Source: Hyphomicrobiales bacterium (lineage in GTDB: Bacteria; Pseudomonadota; Alphaproteobacteria; Rhizobiales; Beijerinckiaceae). From it: 5,140 bases of DNA. The notes below the pieces were generated by a model. It did no database searches. It was not told the DNA's origin and worked only from the letters and a program-made list of their open reading frames with translations. Made by a program: the position numbers and the translations under genes. The stretch's first letter is position 1. Each line of letters begins with the position of its first letter. Below are positions 1 to 5,140 of this stretch, in pieces. Location: assembly GCA_003567055.1 (NCBI GenBank), contig PXAW01000007.1:1-5140 (forward strand). The letters are read 5' to 3'.

Positions 1-8
1 AAACGATG

Positions 9-22
9 GTGAAACGTTTCAC
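9..22. promoter_or_regulatory. Perfect 14-bp palindrome, candidate LacI-family operator
   Basis: GTGAAACGTTTCAC reads identically on both strands. Seen directly: seven perfect half-site pairs and a central CpG. LacI/GalR-family repressors typically bind palindromes of this design, with TGAAA-like half-sites around a central CG. It lies about 115 bp upstream of the proposed -35 of the ATP-grasp gene, which is far for direct repression of that promoter, so it may serve a gene left of the window. No regulator gene is visible here, so the assignment is inference. Confidence 0.4.
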
Positions 23-35
23 TCACGCAGCCCCC

Positions 36-54
36 GCGTCGTCCGAAACGACGC
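36..54. repeat. Inverted repeat, 7-bp stem with 5-nt loop
   Basis: GCGTCGT at 36-42 pairs perfectly with ACGACGC at 48-54 around the loop CCGAA. No T-tract follows on the + strand, so a classic terminator for an upstream gene is not supported. It could be a weak transcription-end hairpin, a second protein-binding site, or chance in GC-rich DNA. Confidence 0.3.
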
Positions 55-136
55 TGTACACCGCATATCGCCCTTCGCGCCGCACAAGTCAATGGGCGGA
101 CCCGGAATTCGTCGGGCGCGCACGCTCCGGCCCGCC

Positions 137-165
137 TTGCCTGGCCCGGTCCTTGCCTCTAGGCT
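137..165 (+). promoter_or_regulatory. Candidate sigma-70-type promoter of the Anbu operon
   Basis: TTGCCT (137-142) and TAGGCT (160-165) are separated by 17 bp. The -35 matches the TTGACA consensus at four positions. The -10 keeps only the key T, A and final T. Transcription would start near 172, leaving a leader of about 26 nt before the ATG at 198. This is the best-placed promoter-like pair ahead of the operon, but the match is modest and rests on inspection only. Confidence 0.3.
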
Positions 166-187
166 TGTGGGCGGGGCAGCAATCTGT

Positions 188-194
188 GGGAGAG
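188..194 (+). promoter_or_regulatory. Ribosome binding site of the ATP-grasp gene
   Basis: GGGAGAG lies three bases before the ATG at 198, with its GGAG core five bases upstream of that codon. It supports this ATG over the upstream in-frame ATG at position 6, which sits beside the left edge of the window and would add 64 low-complexity, non-family residues. Confidence 0.6.
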
Positions 195-197
195 CCA

Positions 198-1619
198 ATG
201 CCAGTCTTTGACGAGATGAACGGAGTCGCCGGCGGGGGCGAGGTGCGGGCGCCCTATGAGCAGCTCAAGCAATGGCTGGCCAGGACCCCGCGCGAACTGC
301 TCGACACGCGCCGCAGCCAGGCGGAACTGTTCTTCCGGCGCATCGGCATCACCTTCGCGGTCTATGGTGACGAGGCGGCGACGGAGCGGCTGATTCCGTT
401 CGACATCATTCCGCGCATCATCATGAAGAAGGAATGGGATCACGTGGCGCGCGGGCTGGAGCAGCGCGTCAAGGCGATCAACATGTTCCTTGCCGATCTC
501 TACGGCAAACAGGAGATCCTGCGCGCCGGGATCATCCCGAAGGAGCTGATCTTCACCAACCCCTTCTATTGCCTCGAAATGCAGGGACTTAAGGTCCCGC
601 ACGACATCTACTGCCATATTGCCGGGATCGATCTGGTGCGCGTCGACGAGGACACGTTCTATGTGCTCGAAGACAATGCGCGCACGCCCTCCGGCGTCTC
701 CTACATGCTGGAGAACCGGGAAGTGACCATGCGGCTGTTTCCCGAACTCTATGCCCGCCACCGCATTGCCCCGGTCGAGAATTATCCCGACGCGCTGCTC
801 GCCTGCCTGCAATCGGTGGCGCCGCGCAGCGGTCGGCGTGAGCCGAATGTGGCGGTGCTGACGCCGGGGCAGTTCAATTCCGCCTATTACGAACACTCCT
901 TCCTGGCCGACAAGCTCGGCGTCGAACTGGTCGAGGCGAGCGATCTCTTCGTCAAGGACGAGGTCGTCTACATGCGCACCACCGAAGGGCCGCAGCGGCT
1001 CGACGTGCTGTATCGCCGCGTCGATGACGAGTTTCTCGACCCGCTCGTCTTCAAGCCGGATTCGGTGCTCGGCGTGCCGGGCATCTTCGGTGCCTATCAG
1101 GCAGGCAATATCACCCTCGCCAATGCCGTCGGCACGGGCATCGCCGACGACAAGGCGGTCTATACCTACATGCCCGAGATCGTGAAATTCTATACCGGCG
1201 AGGAGCCGATCCTGCACAATGTGCCGACCTGGCGCTGCCGCGAACCCGAGGCGCTCGCCCATGTGCTCGACAACCTCCCCGATCTCGTGGTCAAGGAGGT
1301 CAATGGTTCAGGCGGCTACGGCATGCTGGTCGGGCCGCATGCGACCCGGGGGCAGATCGAGGAATTTCGCCGGAAGCTGAAGGCGCATCCGGAAAATTTC
1401 ATCGCGCAGCCGACGCTGGCGCTCTCCACCTGCCCGACCTTCGTCGCCTCCGGTGTGGCGCCGCGCCATGTGGATCTGCGCCCCTTCGTGCTCTCGGGGG
1501 CCAACGGGGTCGAGATCGTGCCCGGCGGGCTGACCCGCGTGGCGCTGAAGGACGGCTCGCTCGTGGTGAATTCCAGCCAGGGGGGCGGGACCAAGGATAC
1601 CTGGGTGCTCGGCGCCTGA
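198..1619 (+). CDS. Circularly permuted ATP-grasp protein (DUF404/DUF407), Anbu-operon amide ligase
   Basis: This 473-residue cytoplasmic protein matches the usual length and motif order of the circularly permuted ATP-grasp family (CP_ATPgrasp; DUF404 plus DUF407). Such enzymes are predicted to use ATP to join a carboxylate to an amine through an acyl-phosphate; the substrate is not known. Visible motifs are LEDNARTPSGVSYMLENR at 157-174, LANAVGTGIADDKA at 307-320, a lysine followed by a glycine-rich loop (VVKEVNGSGGYG, 364-375), the acidic/basic HVDLRPF motif at 424-430, and the C-terminal block VPGGLTRVAL...NSSQGGGTKDTW (441-469). The frame stays open up to position 6, but those residues lack family character and the ribosome binding site at 188-194 fixes the start at 198. 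It is the first gene of a four-gene operon, 46 nt ahead of the alpha-E gene, its usual partner and sometimes its fusion partner. Family assignment is firm; the ligase reaction is inferred from the fold. Confidence 0.93.
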   Translation: MPVFDEMNGVAGGGEVRAPYEQLKQWLARTPRELLDTRRSQAELFFRRIGITFAVYGDEAATERLIPFDIIPRIIMKKEWDHVARGLEQRVKAINMFLADLYGKQEILRAGIIPKELIFTNPFYCLEMQGLKVPHDIYCHIAGIDLVRVDEDTFYVLEDNARTPSGVSYMLENREVTMRLFPELYARHRIAPVENYPDALLACLQSVAPRSGRREPNVAVLTPGQFNSAYYEHSFLADKLGVELVEASDLFVKDEVVYMRTTEGPQRLDVLYRRVDDEFLDPLVFKPDSVLGVPGIFGAYQAGNITLANAVGTGIADDKAVYTYMPEIVKFYTGEEPILHNVPTWRCREPEALAHVLDNLPDLVVKEVNGSGGYGMLVGPHATRGQIEEFRRKLKAHPENFIAQPTLALSTCPTFVASGVAPRHVDLRPFVLSGANGVEIVPGGLTRVALKDGSLVVNSSQGGGTKDTWVLGA

Positions 1620-1651
1620 GCCGCCCGACCGAACCCGCCCCGTTTCTTCGC

Positions 1652-1656
1652 ACAGG
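1652..1656 (+). promoter_or_regulatory. Ribosome binding site deciding the alpha-E start
   Basis: ACAGG ends nine bases before the ATG at 1666, a normal distance. The alternative in-frame TTG at 1657 touches this site and leaves no spacer, so ATG 1666 is preferred. The resulting N-terminus, MLSRTASNLYWL, is the typical family start. Confidence 0.5.
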
Positions 1657-1665
1657 TTGATCGCA

Positions 1666-2607
1666 ATGCTTTCTCGTACCGCCTCGAACCTCTACTGGCT
1701 GTTTCGCAATACCGAGCGCGCCGATTTCGTCGCCCGCATTCTGGATGCCACGATGCGTCTCGCGGCACTGCCGACGAGCTATAACGGCGAACGCAACGAA
1801 TGGGAGAGCGCGCTCGCTTCCGCCGGCAATATCGCGCTGTTCGAGCAGCACTATGACGTCGTCAACGAAGACACCGTGCGCGATTTTCTCGCCTTCTCGC
1901 CGCACAACCCGTCCTCGATCCGCAGCTGCCTCGAATATGCCCGCACCAATGCCCGCGCCGTGCGCACGGCGCTGACGGCGGAGATGTGGGAGACGATCAA
2001 TGATGCCTGGCTCGAGCTGAAGAACAGCCGTGGCAACGATATGGACCGCGATGCGTTTTCCGATTTCCTCGAATTCACCAAGACCGTCTCGCTGCATTTC
2101 GACGGCTCGGCCTACCGGACCATGCTGCGCAACGACGCCTATTATTTCACGAGGCTGGGCGTCTCGATCGAGCGCGCCGACAACACCGCGCGCATTCTCG
2201 ACGTGAAATATCATGTGCTGCTGCCCGAGACCGAGCGTGTCGGCGGTTCGCTCGATTATTTTCAATGGACGACGATCCTGCGCGAGGTGCAGGCGCATAC
2301 GGCCTATCACTGGGTCTATCGCGAGGCGGTGAAACCGTGGCACGTGGCGGATCTTCTGATTCTGAACCGGCAAATGCCGCGTTCGCTGGCCTGCTGCTAC
2401 GAATCTCTCGTGCGCCATCTCGATCTGATCGCGGATATCTACGGAAGGCGCGGGCTCTCGCAGCGCCTCGCCGCCACGACTTCCGCCCGGCTCGGCGCCT
2501 CGCGGATCGAGGAAGTGTTCGGTCACGGCTTGCATGAATGGGTCGGGGAGTTCATCGTCGAGAACAACAGGCTCGGTGCCGAGATCACAGAGCAATACCT
2601 GATCTGA
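1666..2607 (+). CDS. Alpha-E domain protein (DUF403)
   Basis: The 313-residue product is a full-length alpha-E (DUF403) protein, an all-helical family of unknown biochemical activity that almost always accompanies the circularly permuted ATP-grasp enzyme and is thought to assist it. Family hallmarks are the N-terminal LSRTASNLYWLFRNTERAD (2-20) and a second, related segment FTRLGVSIERADNTARILD (161-179). The motif ERADxxARILD occurs at 17-27 and 169-179, which suggests an ancient internal duplication of helical units. Further typical stretches are PRSLACC (238-244) and the C-terminal ENNRLGAEITEQYL (299-312). There is no signal peptide or membrane segment. The gene starts 46 nt after the ATP-grasp stop and ends 45 nt before the transglutaminase gene, so all are probably co-transcribed. 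Family identity is firm; any role as scaffold or cofactor of the ligase is inference from gene order. Confidence 0.93.
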   Translation: MLSRTASNLYWLFRNTERADFVARILDATMRLAALPTSYNGERNEWESALASAGNIALFEQHYDVVNEDTVRDFLAFSPHNPSSIRSCLEYARTNARAVRTALTAEMWETINDAWLELKNSRGNDMDRDAFSDFLEFTKTVSLHFDGSAYRTMLRNDAYYFTRLGVSIERADNTARILDVKYHVLLPETERVGGSLDYFQWTTILREVQAHTAYHWVYREAVKPWHVADLLILNRQMPRSLACCYESLVRHLDLIADIYGRRGLSQRLAATTSARLGASRIEEVFGHGLHEWVGEFIVENNRLGAEITEQYLI

Positions 2608-2652
2608 CCCGTCGCCACGGCCCTGATTTGGCGCATCCGCCCCGGAGGTTAC

Positions 2653-3498
2653 ATGCGCGTTCGCATCGAACACGAAACCCATTACGAATACGATTCGCCG
2701 ATCCGCGCCCTGATCCAGATTCTGCGGATGACGCCGCGCGCGCATGAGGGGCAGCATGTGCGGCGCTGGCGCATCGAGCCGAGCATCGATGGACAGCTGC
2801 GCCGCTCCGAGGATGCGCTGGGCAATATCGTGCATCATTTCTCGGCAGAATCGGGGGCAGAGGCGCTGACCTTGCGGGTTGCCGGGGAGATCGAGACCTT
2901 TGATACCAACGGCATCGTCAAAGGTGCGGTGACGCGGGCGCCCGATCTCTACTTCCTGCGCGACACGCCGCTGACGGAGACGGACGAGGCCTTGCGGGCT
3001 TTTGCGAGCGAGGTCGCGCAATATGACGCGAACGATGTTCTCGGCACGCTGCATCGGCTGATGAATGCCATCAACACCGAGGTGGTCTTCGACACCCAGC
3101 CGACGCATGTCTCGACGACGGCCCACGAGGCTTTCGCCATGCGCAAGGGCGTCTGTCAGGATCTGAGCCATATCTTCATCGGCTGCGCCCGCTTCCTCGG
3201 CATCCCGGCGCGCTACGTCTCGGGCTATTTCGTGCGCATCGACGGCGTGACCGATCAGGATGCCGGTCATGCCTGGGCGGAGGCGATGGTGCCGGGGCTG
3301 GGCTGGGTCGGCTTCGATCCGGCCAACGGCATCTCGACCACGGATGCGCATGTGCGTATCGCGATCGGCCTCGATTATCTGGGGGCGGCGCCCATCAGGG
3401 GGAGCCGCTGGGGTGGCGGCGGCGAGAGCATGGCGGTAAAGCTTGTCGTCGAAGATGCCGACGGGGCGGTCCAGAGCCAGCGTCAGAGCCAGGATTGA
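2653..3498 (+). CDS. Transglutaminase-like cysteine enzyme of the Anbu operon
   Basis: This 281-residue protein has a beta-rich bacterial transglutaminase N-terminal region (about 1-80, starting RVRIEHETHYEYDSPI) and a transglutaminase-like catalytic core (about 130-226). The papain-like triad is visible: Cys168 in RKGVCQD, His206 in DAGHAWAE and Asp222 in GFDPANG. The RYVSGYF strand (187-193) between Cys and His is typical. The glycine-rich segment near 252-258 followed by a hydrophobic strand (AVKLVV) also resembles the family C-terminus. Members hydrolyse or transfer amide bonds; here the enzyme may process products of the ATP-grasp ligase, which is inference. No signal peptide is seen, so it should be cytoplasmic. 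A strong GGAGG at 2644-2648, four bases before the ATG, supports the start. The last residues form a QSQ-R-QSQ-D repeat of no known meaning. The Anbu gene begins 22 nt downstream. Confidence 0.93.
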   Translation: MRVRIEHETHYEYDSPIRALIQILRMTPRAHEGQHVRRWRIEPSIDGQLRRSEDALGNIVHHFSAESGAEALTLRVAGEIETFDTNGIVKGAVTRAPDLYFLRDTPLTETDEALRAFASEVAQYDANDVLGTLHRLMNAINTEVVFDTQPTHVSTTAHEAFAMRKGVCQDLSHIFIGCARFLGIPARYVSGYFVRIDGVTDQDAGHAWAEAMVPGLGWVGFDPANGISTTDAHVRIAIGLDYLGAAPIRGSRWGGGGESMAVKLVVEDADGAVQSQRQSQD

Positions 3499-3504
3499 GC
3501 CCCC

Positions 3505-3510
3505 AGGAGG
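3505..3510 (+). promoter_or_regulatory. Ribosome binding site of the Anbu gene
   Basis: AGGAGG is a perfect Shine-Dalgarno core, ten bases before the ATG at 3521. It decides against the longer in-frame start at 3443, which lies inside the transglutaminase gene and would bury the catalytic threonine 27 residues into the chain. Confidence 0.75.
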
Positions 3511-3520
3511 AGCGCCCGTC

Positions 3521-4267
3521 ATGACCTATTGCGTCGGTTTGTTGCTCGATCAGGGCATGGTCCTGATCGCGGATACGCGCACCAATGCCGGCCTCGACAA
3601 TGTTTCGACCTATCGCAAGCTCAAGCTCATCGAAAGGCCGGGAGAGCGCGTGCTGGCCCTGGCGTCGGCGGGCAATCTCTCGATGTCGCAATCCGTCGTC
3701 GGGCTCCTGGAGGAGGGGATCGAGGACGAGGAAACCGGAACGATCCAGAAGCTCGACGATGCCGCCAGCCTGTTCAAGGCGGTGCAGCTCGTGGGGCGCG
3801 CGGTGCGGCAGGGGCGGGCGATTCACGAACCGGGATTGAAGGAAGCGGGCCTCACCTTCGATGTGTCCTTCCTCTTCGGCGGCCAGATCGCCGGCGAGCC
3901 GATGCGGCTGTTCATGGTCTATGCCGCCGGCAATTTCATCGAATGCGGGCAGGATGCTCCCTTCCTGCAGATCGGCGAACACAAATACGGCAAGCCGATC
4001 CTTGATCGCGCAGTGGGCTATGACAGCGATCTCTACGACGCGCTCAAGATCGGTCTGATCTCGATGGATTCGACCATGCGCTCCAATCTCGGGGTGGGGT
4101 TGCCGATCGACATCGCGGTGATCCGGCGCGATGCGCTCGAGGCCGAGCTGGTACACAGGATCGAGGCGGGGGAGACCTATTTCCACGATCTGCGCGAGCG
4201 CTGGTCCGCCGCCCTGCGCGCAGCCCATATGGCGATCCCGCGCCCGCCTTACGGCCAGAAGCGTTGA
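3521..4267 (+). CDS. Anbu, proteasome-type bacterial protease (ancestral beta subunit)
   Basis: The 248-residue product is an Anbu peptidase, a bacterial relative of the 20S proteasome beta subunit and HslV in the N-terminal nucleophile hydrolase fold. It starts MTYCVGLLLD; removal of Met1 exposes Thr2 as the nucleophile, so no propeptide is needed. Counting Thr as residue 1, Asp17 and Arg19 (ADTRTNAG) and Lys32 (STYRKL) fall at the expected active-site positions. Other typical segments are ALASAGNLS (46-54, Met numbering), the glycine-containing strand FLFGGQIAG (117-125), SMDSTMRSN (181-189) and the C-terminal helix LRERWSAALRAAHMAIP (224-240). Known Anbu proteins assemble into open, lock-washer-like rings rather than a closed barrel. 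The gene is the last of the operon. No dedicated unfoldase lies beside it, unlike hslVU, so its substrates may be short peptides, possibly made or trimmed by the upstream enzymes (inference). Confidence 0.95.
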   Translation: MTYCVGLLLDQGMVLIADTRTNAGLDNVSTYRKLKLIERPGERVLALASAGNLSMSQSVVGLLEEGIEDEETGTIQKLDDAASLFKAVQLVGRAVRQGRAIHEPGLKEAGLTFDVSFLFGGQIAGEPMRLFMVYAAGNFIECGQDAPFLQIGEHKYGKPILDRAVGYDSDLYDALKIGLISMDSTMRSNLGVGLPIDIAVIRRDALEAELVHRIEAGETYFHDLRERWSAALRAAHMAIPRPPYGQKR

Positions 4268-4284
4268 GGCCGCCTTCGCCCATA

Positions 4285-4332
4285 CGCCCGCCTGGCCCAT
4301 AAGCACATGTGCAAGCGGGCGGTGCGGGCGGT
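4285..4332. repeat. Tandem 9-bp repeat with pairing arm and inner palindrome
   Basis: GCGGGCGGT occurs twice without a gap (4315-4323 and 4324-4332). CGCCCGC at 4285-4291 can pair with GCGGGCG in either copy, and the 23-nt stretch between contains the perfect palindrome GCACATGTGC (4303-4312). The segment lies just after the Anbu stop codon and could form alternative RNA hairpins that slow or end transcription. No T-tract follows, and function is not established. Confidence 0.4.
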
Positions 4333-4337
4333 GATTG

Positions 4338-4360
4338 TGCCCGCGCTTGCGCGCGGCGCA
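4338..4360 (+). terminator. GC-rich hairpin, possible operon end without U-tract
   Basis: CCGCGC (4341-4346) pairs with GCGCGG (4351-4356) around the loop TTGC. With C4357 bulged, the stem extends by three more pairs (TGC 4338-4340 with GCA 4358-4360). The stem is strong but no run of T follows, so it is at best a weak or Rho-assisted terminator for the Anbu operon. Its position between the operon and the next gene's control site fits a boundary role. Confidence 0.3.
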
Positions 4361-4362
4361 GC

Positions 4363-4376
4363 TTGACCAATATCAA
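4363..4376. promoter_or_regulatory. FNR/FixK-type box upstream of the CBS-BON gene
   Basis: TTGACCAATATCAA fits TTGA-N6-TCAA and matches nine of the ten defined bases of the FNR/FixK consensus TTGAT-N4-ATCAA. Its centre is at 4369.5. A class II activator placed at -41.5 would predict a transcription start near 4411, and GAATGT at 4399-4404 is a weak but correctly spaced -10 candidate with the key A and final T. This would give a leader of about 88 nt before the ATG at 4499. Control by an Fnr/FixK/Anr-like regulator under low oxygen is inferred. Confidence 0.6.
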
Positions 4377-4498
4377 TGCATGATGTCCTTCCGGCGCGGA
4401 ATGTGGCGTCGAGGCAGGTCAGCCGGCGCCGTCGCGCCAGCCGCAGCATCGGCGCGGCATCCCCCGAAACCACCTGTCCACGAGGGAGAGAATTCATC

Positions 4499-5140
4499 AT
4501 GCTCACCGCCAAGGACGTCATGACCCGCGAAGTCGTCACCGTGAAGCCGGATACGGCCGTGCAGGACATCGCGCAATTGCTCTATTCCCAGCGCATCAGC
4601 GGCGTTCCGGTGGTCGATGCGCAGGAGAAGGTCGTCGGGATGGTCAGCGAGGGCGATCTGATGAGCCATGTCGGCGCCATCGGCGATGCCCCGCCCAAGC
4701 GCTCCTGGTGGCTTCGCCTGCTCGGCGATGCGCCCGATACCGCCGAGAGCTACACCCGCAGCCATGGCCGCACGGCGCAGGACGTGATGTCGCGCAAGGT
4801 CCTCTCGGTCAGCGAGGATACGCCGCTGGGCGATATCGCGCGTCTCCTCGAGAAGAACCGCATCAAGCGCGTACCTGTTCTGGCCGATGGCAGGATCGTC
4901 GGGCTGATCTCGCGCGCCAACCTGTTGCGCGGCCTCGCCGTGGCGAAGCCGCAGCAGGCGTCGATCACCGCCGATGATCGCGCGCTCGGCGAGCAGATCA
5001 CGCGGGAATTGCGCAAGCATCCCTGGGGGGCCTTCACCAATGTCATCGTGCAGGATGGCGTCGCGCATCTGTGGGGCTTCATCGATGCCGAATCCGAGCG
5101 TCGCGCCATCAGCCTGATCGCCGAGGAGATCCCCGGCGTG
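4499..5140 (+). CDS. CBS-CBS-BON domain protein, 3' end outside window
   Basis: The frame runs open for 214 codons to the window edge without a stop. The start at 4499 is preceded by the purine-rich GAGGGAGAG (4482-4490) eight bases upstream. Two CBS domains are visible: residues 7-57 (DVMTREVVTV...ISGVPVVD...VVGMVSEGDLM) and 95-145 (DVMSRKVLSV...IKRVPVL...IVGLISRANLL). They are joined by a basic, tryptophan-containing linker (SWWLRLLGDAP, 69-79). A BON domain begins near residue 160 and is almost complete at the edge (VIVQDGVAHLWGFID, 182-196). Family members are usually around 220-245 residues, so only a short tail should be missing. Paired CBS domains commonly bind adenine nucleotides and sense energy state; BON domains are often linked to envelope or phospholipid binding. 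No signal peptide is present, so a cytoplasmic regulatory or stress role is likely. The FNR/FixK box at 4363-4376 suggests induction at low oxygen, separate from the Anbu operon. Confidence 0.9.
   Translation, partial: MLTAKDVMTREVVTVKPDTAVQDIAQLLYSQRISGVPVVDAQEKVVGMVSEGDLMSHVGAIGDAPPKRSWWLRLLGDAPDTAESYTRSHGRTAQDVMSRKVLSVSEDTPLGDIARLLEKNRIKRVPVLADGRIVGLISRANLLRGLAVAKPQQASITADDRALGEQITRELRKHPWGAFTNVIVQDGVAHLWGFIDAESERRAISLIAEEIPGV

Noticed and set aside
6..197. A 64-residue N-terminal extension of the ATP-grasp protein starting at position 6.
   Set aside because: The extension lacks family sequence, runs through operator- and promoter-like DNA, and the ATG at 198 has a good ribosome binding site and gives the usual family length.
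159..1262. A 367-codon minus-strand open frame opposite the ATP-grasp gene.
   Set aside because: It is fully antisense to a confident gene, and its His/Asp/Arg-rich composition is what reversed GC-rich codons produce.
3443..3520. An earlier in-frame start for Anbu overlapping the transglutaminase gene.
   Set aside because: It would place the catalytic threonine 27 residues into the chain; the ATG at 3521 has a perfect AGGAGG upstream.
1399..3522. A 707-codon open frame on the minus strand.
   Set aside because: It lies opposite three well-recognised genes, spans their gaps, has no recognisable domains and is a typical antisense shadow of GC-rich coding sequence.
3395..4306. A 303-codon minus-strand open frame opposite the Anbu gene.
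   Set aside because: It is antisense to a confidently identified protease and has no family resemblance.
4425..4438. A 5-bp inverted repeat GGCGC/GCGCC in the CBS-BON leader.
   Set aside because: It is short and expected by chance at this GC content; no supporting signal was seen.
4335..4523. A 62-codon plus-strand open frame across the spacer before the CBS-BON gene.
   Set aside because: It has no family resemblance, overlaps the regulatory site and the next gene's start, and is probably a chance frame in GC-rich DNA.
4373..5068. A 231-codon minus-strand open frame opposite the CBS-BON gene.
   Set aside because: The plus-strand frame encodes clear CBS and BON motifs; the reverse frame is a shadow and would run into the FNR-type box.

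Overview
The window looks like chromosomal DNA from a GC-rich alphaproteobacterium, probably of the Hyphomicrobiales (inference from base composition, protein flavour and an FNR/FixK-type site; no rRNA or other marker gene is present to prove it). All five real genes lie on the + strand. There are no tRNA or rRNA genes, insertion sequences, CRISPR arrays or signs of recent transfer.

Region 1-197 is non-coding upstream DNA. It holds a perfect 14-bp palindrome with a central CpG (9-22, LacI-family operator style), a small hairpin (36-54), a candidate promoter (137-165) and a ribosome binding site for the first gene. Region 198-4267 is one compact operon with gaps of 46, 45 and 22 nt. It encodes a circularly permuted ATP-grasp ligase (DUF404/DUF407), an alpha-E protein (DUF403), a transglutaminase-like cysteine enzyme, and Anbu, the bacterial 'ancestral beta subunit' proteasome-like protease. 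None has a visible signal peptide, so all should be cytoplasmic. This is the conserved Anbu gene cluster. The ATP-grasp enzyme is expected to form amide bonds, the alpha-E protein to assist it, the transglutaminase-like enzyme to cleave or transfer amides, and Anbu to hydrolyse peptides. A peptide-tagging or small-peptide synthesis and degradation cycle has been proposed for such clusters, but the substrate is unknown and the window does not reveal one.

Region 4268-4498 is a 231-nt spacer with a 2 x 9-bp tandem repeat, GC-rich hairpins that may end the operon, and a near-consensus FNR/FixK box (TTGAC-N4-ATCAA) at 4363-4376. The box precedes a separate gene, starting at 4499 and cut by the window end, for a protein with two CBS domains and a BON domain. 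That gene therefore looks like an independent transcription unit controlled by oxygen or redox state.
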